NCBI GenBank assembly: GCA_964573725.1
Contig: CAZNLJ010000002.1
Location: forward strand, 62,001-126,000
DNA length: 64,000 nucleotides
Direction of reading: 5' to 3'
Source of the DNA: UBA6168 sp964573725
Lineage (GTDB): Bacteria; Bacteroidota; Bacteroidia; Chitinophagales; Saprospiraceae
Part shown: positions 53,001-61,002 of the stretch, piece after piece
Numbering within the stretch: the stretch's first letter is position 1
Layout of the letters: the number at the start of each line of letters is the position of its first letter
The notes under the pieces: generated by a model
Database searches by the model: none
The model's input: the letters and a program-made list of their open reading frames with translations, nothing else
What the model was told of the DNA's origin: nothing
Position numbers and translations under genes: made by a program

Positions 53001-53312
53001 TTGTTCCAGTCGCCGCCACCGGATACCGCGGTGGCCTTCCGGAGCCGCCCACCGGTCATGGCAGCCGGCATCCGGATCTTCCCGAATCCTGCCAGGACCC
53101 AGGTACAGGTACAGTTTCCGGCCGCCCTACCGGGTAAGAAACTGGACCTGGCCATCATCGGTTCCGATGGGAAACCATGTCATCAGGCGGTCATCCGGGA
53201 CGTCGACGGGACGATATCCGTGTCGACAGCCGATTGGCCCGTCGGCACCTACCGGGTATACGGCAGGCAGGGCGCCCTTCGGTTCGAAGGCAGTTTCCTC
53301 AAAGTACATTGA
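50073..53312 (+). CDS. SDR-like NAD(P)-binding protein in frame with a BNR/sortilin-type secreted protein (no stop between)
   Basis: One open frame of 1,079 codons covers two unlike proteins. Residues 1-226 are a complete atypical SDR/NmrA-like Rossmann protein (LVLGATGLVGRQLV, FCCLGTTRRQAGS, FLLVSSVGADPRSSFLYPRV, YVPVRASDVAAAM), the usual length for the cytoplasmic family. From residue 227 (ATG at 50751) a new protein begins with its own lipoprotein-like signal (MRTHILSFLACWSVLMTAC). It continues as a beta-propeller with about nine BNR/Asp-box repeats such as YRSTDGGDTW and YRTTDGGKNW, and ends in a T9SS-like domain starting IRIFPNPARTQ. A cytosolic enzyme cannot plausibly precede an internal signal peptide in one mature protein. 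Either translation restarts at 50751 or a stop codon has been lost. Each half alone is confidently assigned. Confidence 0.85.
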   Translation: MEKTSSAGKTALVLGATGLVGRQLVAQLLQTEAYGQVVLVGRRRLDTEHPRLVQHLVDFRDLSDRESVLTGDDIFCCLGTTRRQAGSAAQFTATDYGIPMAAARIAYRRGGRQFLLVSSVGADPRSSFLYPRVKGKLESDLQEIGFETLHLFRPSVLLGRRDAPRPLEQWFGRLLQGICRVLPLSENPYVPVRASDVAAAMIRAALSGAKGIHMHPSYTLLPKFRAMRTHILSFLACWSVLMTACQAPAPPDHPIRTLREHQAPYEHFFLQRAYPDAHPDIAAFEQGLRQARQLASAKNGGFQASWTVQGPGNIGGRANVVAVHPTNADIVFAGFAHGGLWRTTDGGDTWLPVFDGQAWPSIGSITIDPDNPDRIYVGTGDPNITFYPMLGDGVYRSTDGGDTWTHIGLTAQRVISKIVLHPEQPDVLFAASMGLPFIRDQHRGLYRTTDGGKNWEQVLFISDQAGITDLVMDPFDPDILYASGWDRVRNNQESLVSGPGARIYRSTDGGDSWELLTNGLPLENLGRTGLAVSRLTPGRLYAMFVGTDAQLAGIYRTDDGGDSWTPIGINGLESALGGFGWYFGKIRVNPADDNDLYLLGVELWRGDATGSNWTIATPPWWQYDVHADKHDLVFSTDGTSYLATDGGLYRSTDLGTTWTDCENIPTTQFYRVAFNPHQPDRYFGGAQDNGTTGGNADMIDNWPRIYGGDGFRCIFHPTQPQVFYVETQNGGIAGTTDGGNSFFGANAGIPGGDRRNWDMPYIMSPHDPTVFYAGTYRMYRSQGDPVPDFQPVSEDLTDGLVYHPRHHNISSISESPLLEGLLYVGTADGNVWKAQGPAFDWTDISGALPDRYVTSVTASPFQPGWLYITHSGYRDNEFIPRIHRSVDDGQSWEDISANLPDIAVNHLLVLPGHADSVLFAATDAGVYASVDAGGNWERLGNNLPFVPVFELGWNPDQRTVFAGTFARSIMSYPVDSLFQSPPPDTAVAFRSRPPVMAAGIRIFPNPARTQVQVQFPAALPGKKLDLAIIGSDGKPCHQAVIRDVDGTISVSTADWPVGTYRVYGRQGALRFEGSFLKVH
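50751..53312 (+). other. Likely separate gene: exported BNR-repeat/sortilin-like protein (internal start)
   Basis: Starting at ATG 50751 gives an 853-residue exported protein with its signal peptide at the true N-terminus. The lipobox LMTAC would make Cys19 the lipidated residue. Asp-box repeats (for example WRTTDGGDTW, YRSTDLGTTW, HRSVDDGQSW, YASVDAGGNW) build a propeller like those of VPS10/sortilin and related glycosidase-like proteins. The C-terminal domain fits type IX sorting, an unusual combination with a lipobox. No ribosome-binding site is evident, but Bacteroidota seldom use one. Confidence 0.65.
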
Positions 53313-53455
53313 CCGGGACACATCGGCGGGCGGAACAGGTGGGGAACCGGAAAAGCAACCCCGCCATTCCTCACGAATAGCTGTCGGCGGGCATACGCCG
53401 CCGAGCTGCCTGCGGAAATCCTCCGCAGGAGCGGAATAACAAAGCACCAGGACAC

Positions 53456-53812
53456 ATGGAAAAAATTGAAAAGACTTCCCAATTGCGGGTCGCGGTAGGC
53501 CTCAACAAGGAAAACATACCGATAGACCTCCAATGGGATGCGGATGACCGTGCCACAGGCAGCCAGCCCGTACCCTGTAAGGCCATGCTGTTATCCCTGT
53601 TCGAAAGAGAGACGCTGGACACCATCAAGATCGACCTTTGGACGGCAGACATGCAAGTCAACGAGATGGACCGCTTCTTTTTCCAGACGCTCCGCAGCAT
53701 GGCGGACACCTATTTCAAGGCCACGCAGAATCGGGAACTGGCCGTGGATATGCAGCGTTTCGTGCAATATTTTGGTGAAAAAACGGGCCTGATACAGGGG
53801 AAAGAGGCCTGA
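53456..53812 (+). CDS. gldC: Gliding motility protein GldC
   Basis: This 118-residue cytoplasmic protein matches GldC: QLRVAVGLNKENIPIDLQW at the N-terminus, KAMLLSLFERETLDTIKID in the middle, then LWTADMQVNEMDRFFFQTL and MADTYFKATQNRELA. GldC supports gliding motility in flavobacteria and also occurs in non-gliding relatives. Other gld genes are not adjacent. Its 3' end lies 11 bases from the opposing ABC ATPase gene, with no terminator visible between them. Confidence 0.92.
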   Translation: MEKIEKTSQLRVAVGLNKENIPIDLQWDADDRATGSQPVPCKAMLLSLFERETLDTIKIDLWTADMQVNEMDRFFFQTLRSMADTYFKATQNRELAVDMQRFVQYFGEKTGLIQGKEA

Positions 53813-53823
53813 TGGCCGCAGCA

Positions 53824-55521
53824 TTACGGGTCCGTTCCGAACGGGGACGACAGTGCCGCCAGCAGTGATTTCGTGTAGGGATGGGCCGGTCGGTTCCAAA
53901 TATGGGCGGTGGTATCGATTTCGACCAGGCTGCCCGCCTGCATGACGGCGATGCGGTCGCTGATATGGCGGACGAGGGCAAGGTCATGGGAAATGAAGAG
54001 ATAGCCGAGTCCCTGTTGTTGTTGAAGGGACCGCAGCAGGTCCAGGATTTGCCATTGCACGGTGGCATCGAGGGAAGAAAGGCATTCGTCGCAGACCAGG
54101 CAAGCCGGGCGGGTGGCCAGGGCACGGGCGATGCTGATGCGCTGGCGCTGTCCGCCGGAGAAAGCGGCGGGATACCGCCAGAAGGCGTCGCCACCGATGC
54201 CGGTCAGTTCCAGTAATTCCGCCGCCTTTTCGCGCCGGGCCGATTCCCCGGCTTCCAGGCCGTGCACCCGCATGGGCTCCGTGATGGCCAAGCCGATGGG
54301 AATGCGGGGGTTGAGGGAGCCGTAAGGATCTTGAAAAATAGCCTGTATCCCCCCTTTTCCCCACCGGTTCCCGGTCGGTGTCCTTCCTTCCCCGATATCC
54401 TCGCCCCTGAATCGAACAGAACCCTGGCGCATCGGCAGCAATCCCAGCAAGGCACGGACGAGGGAAGTCTTTCCACTACCGGATTCGCCTACGATTCCCA
54501 GTGTTTCACCGGCGTTGAGGGTGAAATCCACCTGATTGACAGCCGGGGAGGAGCGGCGGCGGAAGCGGGACCGGCGGCCGTAGGTTACGGTCAGTCCTGA
54601 GACGGCAAGCAGCGGGGCGTGCCCTTCGGTGTTGGCGACCGGTGAATCGGGAGGAGGGCCATGCCCTTCGACCGGTCGGAAGCGGCGGCGGAAATCCTCC
54701 AGCAGGTTCCGGGTGAAAGCGGTTTCGGGCGAATCCAGGATTTGACGGGTGGGGCCTTGCTCCCGTACCAGCCCATGTTCCAGGACCAGTATCCGGTCGG
54801 AGACCTGCGCGATTGCGCCCAGGTCATGGCTGATGAGAATGGTCGTGCCGCCCCAATCCGATCGGAGTTCCTGCAAGAGCGACAACAAGGCCTGCCGGGT
54901 TGTGCTGTCGACGGCACTGGTCGGTTCATCCGCGATGAGCAGGGAAGGCTTACCGGCGAGGGCCATGGCCAGCATGACCCGCTGCCGCTGTCCGCCGGAC
55001 AGTTGGTGGGGGAAGGACCGGTAGATCCGGTCATGGTCCGGGAGCCGGACCCGGTCGAACAAATCGAGGACCGAACGGCGGGCGGCCGCCCGGCCGAGCC
55101 CCATCCGGTACCGCAGTACCTCGGCGACCTGCTCGCCGCAACGCATGACCGGATTGAGGGAAGACAGCGGGTCCTGGAAAACCATGGCGATTTCCTTGCC
55201 TCGCAGCCCCCGCCGCTCCCGTTCCGGTTGCCGGGCCAGGTCCACCACCCTACCCTCGGAAGTCCGGAAATGGAGGGTTCCTTCCAGGGAATGGATAGGG
55301 GCCGGCAGCAGGCCCAGCAAGGAGAGCATGCAAAGGGTCTTGCCGCTGCCGGACGCCCCGGCCACGCCCAGGGTTTCCCCGCGCCGCAGCTCGAACGACA
55401 CGTCCCGGAGAATGGACACCGGATGGCCGTCCTCCCCTTCCAAGGACAGGGAGAACCGGTGCACGGCAAGCAGCAGGTCTTCATCCAGGTGCATCGGCAA
55501 AAGATTTGTACATCCAGACAT
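53824..55521 (-). CDS. ABC transporter with two fused ATP-binding domains (dipeptide/oligopeptide type)
   Basis: This 565-residue protein is a tandem of two ATPase domains of the Opp/Dpp family. The first has GASGSGKTLC (Walker A), FQDPLSSLNPVMRCGEQ, LSGGQRQRVMLAMALAGKP and LLIADEPTSAVD. The second has GESGSGKTSLVRALLG, FQDPYGSLNPRIPIG, FSGGQRQRISIARALATRP and LVCDECLSSLD. DECLS replaces the usual DEPTS in the second Walker B, but the glutamate is kept. Such fused proteins power peptide or glutathione importers; the permease genes are not adjacent. It follows the acyl-CoA reductase gene by 52 bases and probably shares its transcript. A start nine codons later (MHLDED) is also possible. Confidence 0.92.
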   Translation of the reverse strand: MSGCTNLLPMHLDEDLLLAVHRFSLSLEGEDGHPVSILRDVSFELRRGETLGVAGASGSGKTLCMLSLLGLLPAPIHSLEGTLHFRTSEGRVVDLARQPERERRGLRGKEIAMVFQDPLSSLNPVMRCGEQVAEVLRYRMGLGRAAARRSVLDLFDRVRLPDHDRIYRSFPHQLSGGQRQRVMLAMALAGKPSLLIADEPTSAVDSTTRQALLSLLQELRSDWGGTTILISHDLGAIAQVSDRILVLEHGLVREQGPTRQILDSPETAFTRNLLEDFRRRFRPVEGHGPPPDSPVANTEGHAPLLAVSGLTVTYGRRSRFRRRSSPAVNQVDFTLNAGETLGIVGESGSGKTSLVRALLGLLPMRQGSVRFRGEDIGEGRTPTGNRWGKGGIQAIFQDPYGSLNPRIPIGLAITEPMRVHGLEAGESARREKAAELLELTGIGGDAFWRYPAAFSGGQRQRISIARALATRPACLVCDECLSSLDATVQWQILDLLRSLQQQQGLGYLFISHDLALVRHISDRIAVMQAGSLVEIDTTAHIWNRPAHPYTKSLLAALSSPFGTDP

Positions 55522-55573
55522 CTTGCCACCCTACCCGACTTGCGGCACGAACGGTGCACACGGAAGACCGGTC

Positions 55574-56608
55574 TCAGTTGGCGGTGGGTGCAAGCGACAA
55601 CAGGAACGCCATGACATCGACGCCATCCGGATAATCCTGCAGACCGGGTTCCTGGGTCGATCCGAGCGGAACGGTAGGAAGCGCAGGCAAGTCCAGCCGG
55701 GTGGCGACACACTGAATTTCCTCCGCATGCCCCGCCAATTCCGTCGCCAATACTTCCGGCGATGCGTAATAAGCGAAGTGAACCATGGCGATGCGGGAGG
55801 CGATGGCCTCATTTTGCGTCAGGATGACACAACCGTTGTTGAAATGCGGCACCTGATTGAGCAGGACGAGGGCCAGGTTGTATTCGAAGTTGTTGAGGTA
55901 TTTGGGGTGCAGGACCAATTCCTTGAAATCGTGGAGTTTTTCCAACAGCAGTTGGAAATCATACCCGTGGGGCACGTACAGTTTGGACACGTTCCGGCAG
56001 CCCAGGCCGAAGTACCGGAAGATATCCTTGCCCAGGGCGTGCAGCTGGTCGGCGGATTCCAGGCCGTCCAGGACGGCCACGGCATTCCGATTACGCCGGA
56101 TGATGTGGGGGTGTTTTCCGAAGTACGCTTCGAAATACCGGGAGGAGTTGTTGCTGCCTGTGGCGATGACTGCGTCGTATCCCTGCAGGACCGGCACCGT
56201 TTCGAAGAAGGCGGCACTACCGGGGGCCAGGTTTTCGAGCTGTTTCAGGAGGTAGGGAAGCAGGAAGGCATCCTTGTCGGACAAGCGGATGGAAGCCTTG
56301 AAGCCGGCGACGAACGTGCAGACCAGGTCATGGAAGCCCACCAGCGGAATATTTCCGGCCATGACCAGGGCGACCGTTCGACCGGAAGGTGAGTCCGGGA
56401 TGGCATAACGGGCGGCCCATACCGACAACTTGTCGCGATCCAGCAGCAGGCGGGCGATGGCATCCAGGGCCAGGCGCTGATTTTCGGGCGTAAACCAGGG
56501 ATTATGGAAATGTGCGCGGTGGAGGACGGCCTCCAGGCGTTCATCGGACCGGTTACGGATCCAATCGCCCAAGCGGGCCAATCCATCGATTCTGTCTTGC
56601 AGGTTCAT
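55574..56608 (-). CDS. Acyl-CoA reductase (LuxC-like)
   Basis: This 344-residue protein belongs to the Bacteroidota acyl-CoA reductase family with a LuxC-type aldehyde-dehydrogenase fold. It has VALVMAGNIPLVGFHDLV, DAVIATGSNNSSRYFE, HIIRRNRNAVAVLDG and the nucleophile candidate in LGCRNVSKLYVPHG. I read it as starting at MNLQDRIDGLARLG; an in-frame start seven codons upstream would overlap less conserved sequence. Substrate and pathway are unknown. Gaps of 36 bases to rluD and 52 to the ABC gene make an operon likely. Confidence 0.85.
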   Translation of the reverse strand: MNLQDRIDGLARLGDWIRNRSDERLEAVLHRAHFHNPWFTPENQRLALDAIARLLLDRDKLSVWAARYAIPDSPSGRTVALVMAGNIPLVGFHDLVCTFVAGFKASIRLSDKDAFLLPYLLKQLENLAPGSAAFFETVPVLQGYDAVIATGSNNSSRYFEAYFGKHPHIIRRNRNAVAVLDGLESADQLHALGKDIFRYFGLGCRNVSKLYVPHGYDFQLLLEKLHDFKELVLHPKYLNNFEYNLALVLLNQVPHFNNGCVILTQNEAIASRIAMVHFAYYASPEVLATELAGHAEEIQCVATRLDLPALPTVPLGSTQEPGLQDYPDGVDVMAFLLSLAPTAN

Positions 56609-56644
56609 GTCAGCGGAATTGGGTATCATCGTGGAGCGGACCGG

Positions 56645-57706
56645 TCAGCGTTCCTCCTCGATGGCCAGCTTGGCCCTTCTGTCGGAGACGTAGGTCCGCC
56701 AACGGTCGAGGCAGTCCAGCATGCGGTCCGGGATGGCCGAGTCGAAAAACATCTCCTTGCCGGTGGTGGGATGTATGAAACCGAGTTCCTTGGCGTGGAG
56801 GGCATGGCGGGGCAGCGCCTTGAAGCAATTGTCCACGAAAGCCTTGTATTTGCTGTACACCGTGCCTTTCACAATCCGGTTCCCGCCGTATTTGGAATCG
56901 TTGAACAGGGGGTGCCCGAGATGGGACATGTGCACCCGGATCTGATGGGTCCGTCCGGTTTCCAGCCGGAGTTGGAGATGGCTGATGTAATACAGTCTTT
57001 CGAGCACTTTCCAGTGGGTGCAGGCCCATTTGCCGGTACCGTCGTCGACGACCGTCATCCGTTGCCGATGGCGGGGGTCCCGGGCGAGATAATTGCGGAT
57101 GGTCCCTTCCGATTCCTCCAGTTCCCCCCAGATGATGGCGTGATAGCGGCGATGGATGGCGTGCTTCTGGAACTGGGCCCCGAGGTGAAAAAGGGCGTAT
57201 TCGGTCTTACCGATGACCAGGAGGCCGGAAGTTTCCTTATCGATGCGGTGCACCAGGCCGGGCCGGTTGTCCGGATTGCCCTCCATGACCGGCAGGTCCT
57301 TGAAATAGTAGGCCAGTGCGTTGACCAGGGTACGCCGGTAATTTCCGACACCGGGATGGACGACCATGCCGGGCGGTTTGTTGATGACCAGCACGTCGTT
57401 GTCCTCATAGACGATATCAAGGGGGATTTCCTCGGGAATGACCTTGCAAGCCTCGTCATAGGGCCGGGGCAAGGTCATTTCCACCCGGTCGCCCGGCCGG
57501 ACCTTGTAGTTCGCCTTCTGTTCCAGCTCGTTGACCTTGACCAATCCTGCCTTGATGGCATTCTGGACCTTGTTGCGCGAAGCCTTGAACATGCGGTCGG
57601 TGATGAACTTATCCAGCCGCATCAGACCCTGTTGGGGATCTGCCATGAACAGGTGCCGTTCGAAAAGTTCCTCCTTGTCCATAAGATCGGGTGAAAGGAT
57701 AGACAT
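56645..57706 (-). CDS. rluD: 23S rRNA pseudouridine synthase (RluD type)
   Basis: This 353-residue enzyme has an N-terminal S4 RNA-binding domain (about 30-90, LDKFITDRMFKASRNKVQ and RPGDRVEMTL) and the pseudouridine synthase domain with IVYEDNDVLVINKPPGMVVH. The catalytic aspartate is in GLVHRIDKETSGLLVIGKT. RLETGRTHQIRVHMSHLGHP follows. The layout fits RluD, which modifies helix 69 of 23S rRNA. It leads the operon with the acyl-CoA reductase and the ABC ATPase. Confidence 0.94.
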   Translation of the reverse strand: MSILSPDLMDKEELFERHLFMADPQQGLMRLDKFITDRMFKASRNKVQNAIKAGLVKVNELEQKANYKVRPGDRVEMTLPRPYDEACKVIPEEIPLDIVYEDNDVLVINKPPGMVVHPGVGNYRRTLVNALAYYFKDLPVMEGNPDNRPGLVHRIDKETSGLLVIGKTEYALFHLGAQFQKHAIHRRYHAIIWGELEESEGTIRNYLARDPRHRQRMTVVDDGTGKWACTHWKVLERLYYISHLQLRLETGRTHQIRVHMSHLGHPLFNDSKYGGNRIVKGTVYSKYKAFVDNCFKALPRHALHAKELGFIHPTTGKEMFFDSAIPDRMLDCLDRWRTYVSDRRAKLAIEEER

Positions 57707-58077
57707 CGCTTGATTTTTTTAACAGGTGCCGGCCCTTGTCCTACGCGGCCGGCATGCTAGCTGGGCCGGCGGTTGCAACGGCGAAGGCGACGGGAACGCA
57801 ACCAGCGCGCGGACGGCCCCACCTACCGGGAGACAAAACAAATTAATTTATTTCTTTTGGTTAGGAATTCCCATTGATAATACAAACTTTGTGTTTCCGT
57901 AAGGGTATCAAGGTACCGTAAGTAATAACGTCTTCCCGGCGACATGGTTCAGCCGGGCATCGGAATACGCACCGGGTGGCCGCCTTCCCCAGGGCACCCG
58001 GACGCAGGCCGACCTGAGCGGAAACAATACGAAACGGGATGCGCCGATGGACGGCACATCCGCATAAACACCCGACG
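57707..58077. other. Intergenic region between divergent rluD and PLP-enzyme genes
   Basis: This 371-base gap has a clear AT-rich island at 57835-57900 with TTTTG (57855-57859) and AAACTTTG (57884-57891), a -33/-7-like pair whose -7 lacks the TA. The roughly 185 bases before the PLP-enzyme start would be leader. I looked for a SAM-type riboswitch there and found no matching core. Confidence 0.45.
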
Positions 58078-59292
58078 ATGGCCAGTGCGCAAACCTATCG
58101 GATGGCATCCATTTGTGCGAGGGAAACGGAAGACCCCCGGACCACCCGTCCGCATATCCTGCCCTTGTACGCGACCTCCTCCTTTTCCTTTCCATCCATT
58201 GACGACGGCATCTCCATTTTTTCCGGCGCACAACAGGGACACGTCTACGGCCGGTACGGCAACCCGACCATGGAGGCAGTCGCCGGGAAGTTGGCCCGGC
58301 TCGAAGCCGCAGGTACCGGACAGGAGGCGGGCGGGCTGTTGTTGTCCTCCGGGCAGGCCGCCATATCCACGCTCATGCTTTCGCTCTTGAAGCAAGGCGA
58401 CAAGATATTGACGCAAGGAAACCTGTACGGCGGCACGACCGAGCTTTTCGAAAAGGTATTGGGGCCGCACGGTGTCGGAACGATATTCACCGACCTGCGC
58501 GATACCGGACGGGTGGAGGACATCCTGCGGGAAGACCCTTCGATCCGGATGCTGTATTTCGAGACACCGGCGAATCCGACCCTGGCCTGTGTCGACATCG
58601 AGGCCCTCTGTACCTTGGCCGGGCGGTACGGCTGTTGGCGGGCGGTGGACAACACCTTCGCCACACCGGCGCTCCAGCAGCCGCTTCGGTACGGAGTGGA
58701 CTTCATCATCCACTCCACCACCAAGTTCCTCAACGGCCACGGGAATGCCATCAGCGGTGCCATCGTCAGCCCACATGCGGAGATGTTGGGACCCGGCGGC
58801 CAGATCTGGACCACCATGAAACTGGCGGGTACCAATGCCAGTCCCTGGGATGCCTGGTTGTTGCACAACGGGATGAAGACCCTGGCCCTCCGGATGGAGC
58901 GACACAGTGCGAACGCCCTGGCCCTGGCCCGGCACCTGGAAAAAGCCCCCCAGGTCAAACGCGTCAACTATTGCGGGCTGCCCTCCCATCCGGACCATGG
59001 GATAGCCGGCCGACAGATGAGCGCCTTCGGCGGCATGTTGAGCTTCGAACTGCAGGGGGGCCTCGAGGCGGGAATCCGGTTCATGAATGCCGTCCGTTTC
59101 TGCACCCTGGCCCCGACATTAGGGGATGTGGACACCCTGATATTGCATCCCGCCTCCATGTCGCACCGCAACGTGCCGCCATCGGTGCGACTCGAAAACG
59201 GGATCACGGACGGCCTGATCAGGGTCTCCTGCGGTATCGAGGACATCGAGGACATCCGGGAGGACCTGGACCAGGCCATGGCCGCGGTCTGA
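58078..59292 (+). CDS. PLP-dependent transsulfuration enzyme (cystathionine/methionine gamma-lyase family)
   Basis: This 404-residue enzyme belongs to the Cys/Met metabolism PLP family. It has PLYATSSFSF near the N-terminus, GHVYGRYGNPTMEAV, SSGQAAISTLMLSL, and LYGGTTELFEKVL for the cofactor pocket. The PLP lysine is in HSTTKFLNGHGNAISG, and a C-terminal RVSCGIEDIEDIREDLDQ closes the protein. LYGGT, rather than the LYGC of true methionine gamma-lyases, favours a cystathionine gamma-lyase/synthase or acylhomoserine sulfhydrylase role, but the reaction cannot be fixed from sequence. I start at MASAQTYRMASICARET, the conserved N-terminus. Confidence 0.88.
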   Translation: MASAQTYRMASICARETEDPRTTRPHILPLYATSSFSFPSIDDGISIFSGAQQGHVYGRYGNPTMEAVAGKLARLEAAGTGQEAGGLLLSSGQAAISTLMLSLLKQGDKILTQGNLYGGTTELFEKVLGPHGVGTIFTDLRDTGRVEDILREDPSIRMLYFETPANPTLACVDIEALCTLAGRYGCWRAVDNTFATPALQQPLRYGVDFIIHSTTKFLNGHGNAISGAIVSPHAEMLGPGGQIWTTMKLAGTNASPWDAWLLHNGMKTLALRMERHSANALALARHLEKAPQVKRVNYCGLPSHPDHGIAGRQMSAFGGMLSFELQGGLEAGIRFMNAVRFCTLAPTLGDVDTLILHPASMSHRNVPPSVRLENGITDGLIRVSCGIEDIEDIREDLDQAMAAV

Positions 59293-59330
59293 ACGGCATC
59301 CCCTGCCGGCCCGGAAGCATGGAAAGCAGG

Positions 59331-59362
59331 TTTGGGAAAGTCCTGCAAACCGGTTAACTTGT
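59331..59362 (+). promoter_or_regulatory. Candidate promoter of the amidase gene
   Basis: TTTG (59331-59334), a 20-base spacer and TAACTTGT (59355-59362) match the Bacteroidota pattern, with one base differing in the -7 core. The leader to the start at 59427 is about 60 bases. Confidence 0.5.
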
Positions 59363-59426
59363 TCCCGGCACCGAGCCCCGACGGGATGAGCCGTGCCCGG
59401 CCGATGCCCCTATCAAAATCGGACCT

Positions 59427-60353
59427 ATGCTCCAGCAAATCATCACTTCCCTGTTGAAGTTGTTCTCCTGGCTGGCGGGAACCGGAAAAAGCCCCCGACC
59501 GGCGGCGGCCACGGACCGCCCGCAAACCGGCACCCCGGCCCCGTCGGTCCTGGCCGGTGACAATACGGACCTGCCGCAGGATTCGGTCATCATCGTCAAT
59601 GACCTGGACCTGTTCATGGACGGCCTCTTCGAGGCGATAGACCAAACCACCCCGGATGCCGCGGATATTCCGGACAATCCCGACATCCCGGATGTGGTGC
59701 CGCCCCCAGCGGCGGCAGAAGAAAGCACCCCGGACCGGACCGGACGCTACCTGTGGTGCCTGGACAATGGCCACGGCAAGCTGCAGCCCGGCAAAAGGTC
59801 TCCCCTTTTCGACGACGGCCACACCCGGTTCCTGGAATACGCGTTCAACCGCGACATCGTCGAACGGATCATGAAAGCCCTGGACCTACACCGCATCCCC
59901 TACTTCGACATCGTACCGGACTACCTGACCGTCGGCAGTTTCCTGGAGGAGCGGATCCGGCGGGCCAACGAAAAAGCCAGCCCCCTGCCCAAGATCTATG
60001 TCTCGGTACATGCCAACGCCGGTCCTGCCCGGGATGCGGACGCTTGGGTGGATACCCGGATCCAGGGGGTGGAGACCTGGTACGCCCAAGGCAGTCGGAA
60101 AGGGCTGAAAATTGCGGCCGTATTCCAGAAACACCTCGTACAAAAGACCGGCCTGAAGAACAGGAATCTCAAATCGACCGCCGAGAAGCAGCTGGCCGTC
60201 CTGGTTAAGACGAAAATGCCTGCCATTCTGACAGAATGCGGATTTTACAACAACAAGGAGGAGGTGGCGAAACTGATGCGGGACGATTTCCGGCAACACA
60301 TTGCGGATGCACATGTGGCGGCCATCCTGGAGATCGAGGGAAAAGGAATCTGA
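59427..60353 (+). CDS. N-acetylmuramoyl-L-alanine amidase (amidase_3)
   Basis: This 308-residue protein has an amphipathic N-terminus (LQQIITSLLKLFSWLAG), a Pro/Ala/Asp-rich linker (about 20-105), and an amidase_3 domain (about 106-300). The zinc ligands and catalytic residues appear as LWCLDNGHGKLQPG, the glutamate in FLEYAFNRDI, IYVSVHANAGP, and the final glutamate in PAILTECGFYNNKEE. It cuts the amide bond between MurNAc and L-Ala of peptidoglycan. There is no clear classical signal peptide; homologues in this phylum occur as putative phage-like or cytoplasmic enzymes as well as exported ones. Confidence 0.9.
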   Translation: MLQQIITSLLKLFSWLAGTGKSPRPAAATDRPQTGTPAPSVLAGDNTDLPQDSVIIVNDLDLFMDGLFEAIDQTTPDAADIPDNPDIPDVVPPPAAAEESTPDRTGRYLWCLDNGHGKLQPGKRSPLFDDGHTRFLEYAFNRDIVERIMKALDLHRIPYFDIVPDYLTVGSFLEERIRRANEKASPLPKIYVSVHANAGPARDADAWVDTRIQGVETWYAQGSRKGLKIAAVFQKHLVQKTGLKNRNLKSTAEKQLAVLVKTKMPAILTECGFYNNKEEVAKLMRDDFRQHIADAHVAAILEIEGKGI

Positions 60354-60370
60354 GCCATGGCCGCAGCCGC

Positions 60371-60396
60371 CCGGACCCCGCCGGGGATTTTTTTTG
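60371..60396 (+). terminator. Candidate intrinsic terminator after the amidase gene
   Basis: CCCC and GGGG (or the alternative CCCGG with CCGGG) can pair just before a run of eight T bases that ends at 60396, starting 18 bases past the amidase stop codon. Confidence 0.5.
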
Positions 60397-60511
60397 ACGC
60401 CGGATGGGCAGGAATCATGGAAATCGCGTCATTTGCAGCAGGAATACGGAGGCCCCCGGGGAAGGATGCGGGCCGGCAGCGGCCGGCCAACCGACAATAA
60501 AAAAAACGAAT

Positions 60512-60892
60512 ATGGAATTATTGAAAAAAGGAACGAAAGCGTACGGGATATTCCACATGAAATGTCCCAAATGTCAGGAAGGCGATTTGTTCGAGACCGG
60601 ATCTTTCGCATTCCGGAAGCCGTTCGAGATGCCGGAGCATTGTCCGAACTGCGGCCAGCCCTACTTTCTCGAGCCCGGATTCTACTACGGCGCCATGTTC
60701 ATCTCCTATATCCTGACCGGATGGTTTTGTCTGTTTTTCGTCGGCTTCCTGATGTTGGTGGCGGGATTGAGTTGGCAGACATCCTTCGTGCTCCTGCTGT
60801 TGACCTTGGGCATCCTGTTCGTATGGATTTTCCGCTTTGCCCGGTCGATCTGGATTTCCCTGAACGTCAAGTACCGCGGCGGCGCCCGGTAA
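60512..60892 (+). CDS. DUF983 family membrane protein
   Basis: This 126-residue protein has a cysteine-rich N-terminus (MKCPKCQEGDLFETG and HCPNCGQPYFLEPGFYYGAM), a probable zinc site. Two membrane helices follow (about 60-90, MFISYILTGWFCLFFVGFLM, and 90-115, VLLLLTLGILFVWIF). This is the DUF983 layout, found across Bacteroidota and Alphaproteobacteria. Function is unknown. I choose MELLKKGTKAYGIFHM as the start because the conserved cysteine region begins there. Confidence 0.9.
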   Translation: MELLKKGTKAYGIFHMKCPKCQEGDLFETGSFAFRKPFEMPEHCPNCGQPYFLEPGFYYGAMFISYILTGWFCLFFVGFLMLVAGLSWQTSFVLLLLTLGILFVWIFRFARSIWISLNVKYRGGAR

Positions 60893-61002
60893 GGAGCGGA
60901 GCCGGATGCCGGGGACCTGTGCGGGTGTGTCGGAACCGCGAGATGCATCCAAGGGCGGGGACAGGAAACGGGTAGGTGCCGGGCGCTGCCCGGGCGTGCC
61001 AT

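Noticed and set aside
57892..58077. Possible SAM riboswitch before the PLP transsulfuration enzyme
   Set aside because: The gene context invited a check, but none of the SAM-I or SAM-II core sequences is present.
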